Positions 52,382-53,648 of a stretch of 53,648 bases of DNA are shown here, piece by piece. Position 1 is the stretch's first letter, and each line of letters opens with the position of its first letter. This DNA is from Candidatus Zixiibacteriota bacterium (GTDB lineage Bacteria; Zixibacteria; MSB-5A5; WJJR01; JAJRUJ01). The notes beneath the pieces were generated by a model. It did not search any database. It had not been told where the DNA came from and worked only from the letters and a program-made list of their open reading frames with translations. The stretch is taken from positions 1 to 53,648 of the forward strand of contig JAGVQM010000029.1 of NCBI GenBank assembly GCA_020051695.1, given 5' to 3'. Position numbers and translations under genes: made by a program.

Positions 52382-53648
52382 TTACGGACACTGCACGCAC
52401 AAAGCGTCCTGACTCTTGTACACGTATTTCACGAGGAACTGCACGTCAAGCGGTGTCGTCCCGCCGTCACAGTTGACGTCACCCTTGCCCCACGGACAAG
52501 ACGGATACAGGTACAACGCATCCTGACTCTTGTACACATACTTCACCAGGAACTGGACGTCCAGAGGAGTCGTTCCCAGGTCGTGGTTCACATCACCCTT
52601 CATCCCGCAATCGCAGGTCTGGGCAACATGAATGTCAAAGGTAAGGTCGTCGGTCTGTGAAGCGCAGAGGTCCGCCACGCGGACGGTGACTGTATAATCA
52701 CCTTCTGGCGTAGCAGTGGTCTGCAGGTGGGCTTTGCAATCGTCGTCGTCGACCAGCGTGATCGTGGCCGTAGCCGGGACCACACTGACCAGCGTGAAGT
52801 TGCAGCCGCAGCAGCCGCCGCTGAGACCGCCGAAATGAGTACCGGTGGCGTTCAGGTACAGCGCAGCCGTCGGACCCATGTTGTACGGATACTCGCCGAA
52901 CGCGGCGTTGACCGCAAAATCACCGCACCAGCCGAAGGCCTTCTTCCACGCCTTCTTGGTGGTGTTGATCAGGTCGGTGACATAACCGTCATAAGACCCG
53001 CCGTGATACACGGAGGCTTCCACATCCTCTTGCGCCTGAGTCGAGGACACCAATCCGACGTGGAATACATGACCGCCGTTGGCAGCGTATGGATCTTCAA
53101 CCAGCGTCACCTGGGGGAAAGCAATGATCGAATGGATGTCGTCAACGTAGTCGTCGCTGCCGTCATCATCTTCGCCCAGATCCCACCAGATGGTGGTGCC
53201 GTTGGAATCCAGCTCGGCATAAATATACTGGTCCGGGTACCCGCCGTCCGGATAGACGTAATTCCGGTTGCTCTGTACGACCATCCGCTTGGCCGGAGAG
53301 CAGGTCAGAGCGGTGATACCGGCCGCATACTGCGTGGTGACATCGACGGTATCGGGCTGGGCAATCAGCGTATCCTGCTCAGTGCCGTGCTGGTAGACCA
53401 GGTTGTAGTTGGAAATGACCCCGCCGAGGTCGCCGTTGCTCGTGCCGTTCGGTGTCGTGGTCCCAACGTCAAGGTCAGAAGCCACACCAACGATCAGGTC
53501 CGGATCGAAAATCGTGTTGGTGTAGATTTTGTACTTGATGTGGACGAATTCGCAACTGTCTTCGTCCTGCGGGAACAGGTACTGCACCGTCACGCCAATG
53601 GTCGAGTCGACAGTCACCTGGTTGGCCACGCCGACCGATTCATCGTCC
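52382..53648 (-). CDS. Secreted dockerin-like protein (5' end outside window)
   Basis: The frame is open from the window edge to the stop at 52382, so only the last 422 codons are visible and no start can be set. The visible part is rich in Asp, Thr and Gly. It includes an Ig-like/cadherin-type segment (VVPATATITLVDDDDCKAHL, GDYTVTVRVADLC) with several cysteines, and a C-terminal pair of dockerin-type repeats: MKGDVNHDLGTTPLDVQFLV and WGKGDVNCDGGTTPLDVQFL, each followed by KYVYKSQDAL. The calcium-loop D-x-N-x-D pattern is only partly kept (GDVNHD, GDVNCD). Dockerins bind cohesins; no canonical cohesin is visible, but the three neighbouring secreted paralogs have a similar beta-sandwich. Function unknown. 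Confidence 0.85.
   Translation of the reverse strand, partial: DDESVGVANQVTVDSTIGVTVQYLFPQDEDSCEFVHIKYKIYTNTIFDPDLIVGVASDLDVGTTTPNGTSNGDLGGVISNYNLVYQHGTEQDTLIAQPDTVDVTTQYAAGITALTCSPAKRMVVQSNRNYVYPDGGYPDQYIYAELDSNGTTIWWDLGEDDDGSDDYVDDIHSIIAFPQVTLVEDPYAANGGHVFHVGLVSSTQAQEDVEASVYHGGSYDGYVTDLINTTKKAWKKAFGWCGDFAVNAAFGEYPYNMGPTAALYLNATGTHFGGLSGGCCGCNFTLVSVVPATATITLVDDDDCKAHLQTTATPEGDYTVTVRVADLCASQTDDLTFDIHVAQTCDCGMKGDVNHDLGTTPLDVQFLVKYVYKSQDALYLYPSCPWGKGDVNCDGGTTPLDVQFLVKYVYKSQDALCVQCP

Overview
The window is a dense bacterial stretch that reads as a chromosomal contig from a didermic, LPS-bearing member of the FCB superphylum. Candidate Zixibacteria or a close relative is my best guess; this is inferred, not proven. 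The signs are secreted proteins ending in a YPNPFN-type C-terminal sorting/FlgD-like Ig domain, a dockerin-like protein, a TonB-dependent receptor with a carboxypeptidase-regulatory-like N-terminus, a short primary-type sigma factor, a group II GGGP synthase, and phosphoheptose isomerase, heptosyltransferase-like and lipid A acyltransferase genes.

Layout. 1-5.8 kb (minus): pckA, glgP and a partial glgX, a gluconeogenesis/glycogen block. 6.1-10.8 kb (plus): recX, alaS, GGGP synthase, gmhA. 10.9-14.2 kb (minus): a tightly overlapped deoxyribonucleoside salvage operon (cdd, deoC, pyrimidine nucleoside phosphorylase, methyltransferase), preceded by a self-contained tRNA-Leu(CAG) unit with its own promoter and terminator. 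14.3-18.3 kb (minus): a TonB-dependent receptor with an NHL-propeller lipoprotein 3 bp behind it. 18.5-20.5 kb (plus): smpB and a secreted N-acetylmuramoyl-L-alanine amidase. 20.6-25.3 kb (minus): a four-repeat secreted protein of unknown function and the TldD/TldE protease pair. 25.6-31.7 kb (minus): an envelope operon (UPF0173 hydrolase, AsmA-like, peptidase MA-like, LpxL-like, family 9 glycosyltransferase).

31.9-43.0 kb is mixed. It holds a one-polypeptide Eco57I-like restriction-modification enzyme, two ECF sigma factors, an M23 endopeptidase, a bactofilin-like membrane protein abutting one ECF gene, an OLD-family ATPase/Toprim nuclease and a small membrane protein. Several palindromic dispersed repeats lie in the gaps. 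43.0-45.4 kb (minus): HtrA/DegP protease followed by an RpoD-family sigma factor. 45.6-53.6 kb (minus): a GH35/GH42-like glycosidase with no canonical start codon for its conserved N-terminus, three tandem paralogous secreted proteins (two with thrombospondin type 3 calcium-binding repeats) and a partial dockerin-like secreted protein.

The most unusual items are the tandem secreted paralogs next to the dockerin-like protein, the TonB receptor/propeller-lipoprotein pair, the ECF sigma/bactofilin-like pair, the OLD nuclease with its repeat-flanked membrane neighbour, a glycosyltransferase whose C-terminus is encoded by a palindromic element, and the glycosidase with an apparent AUA/AUU start. 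No CRISPR array, integrase or transposase is visible.
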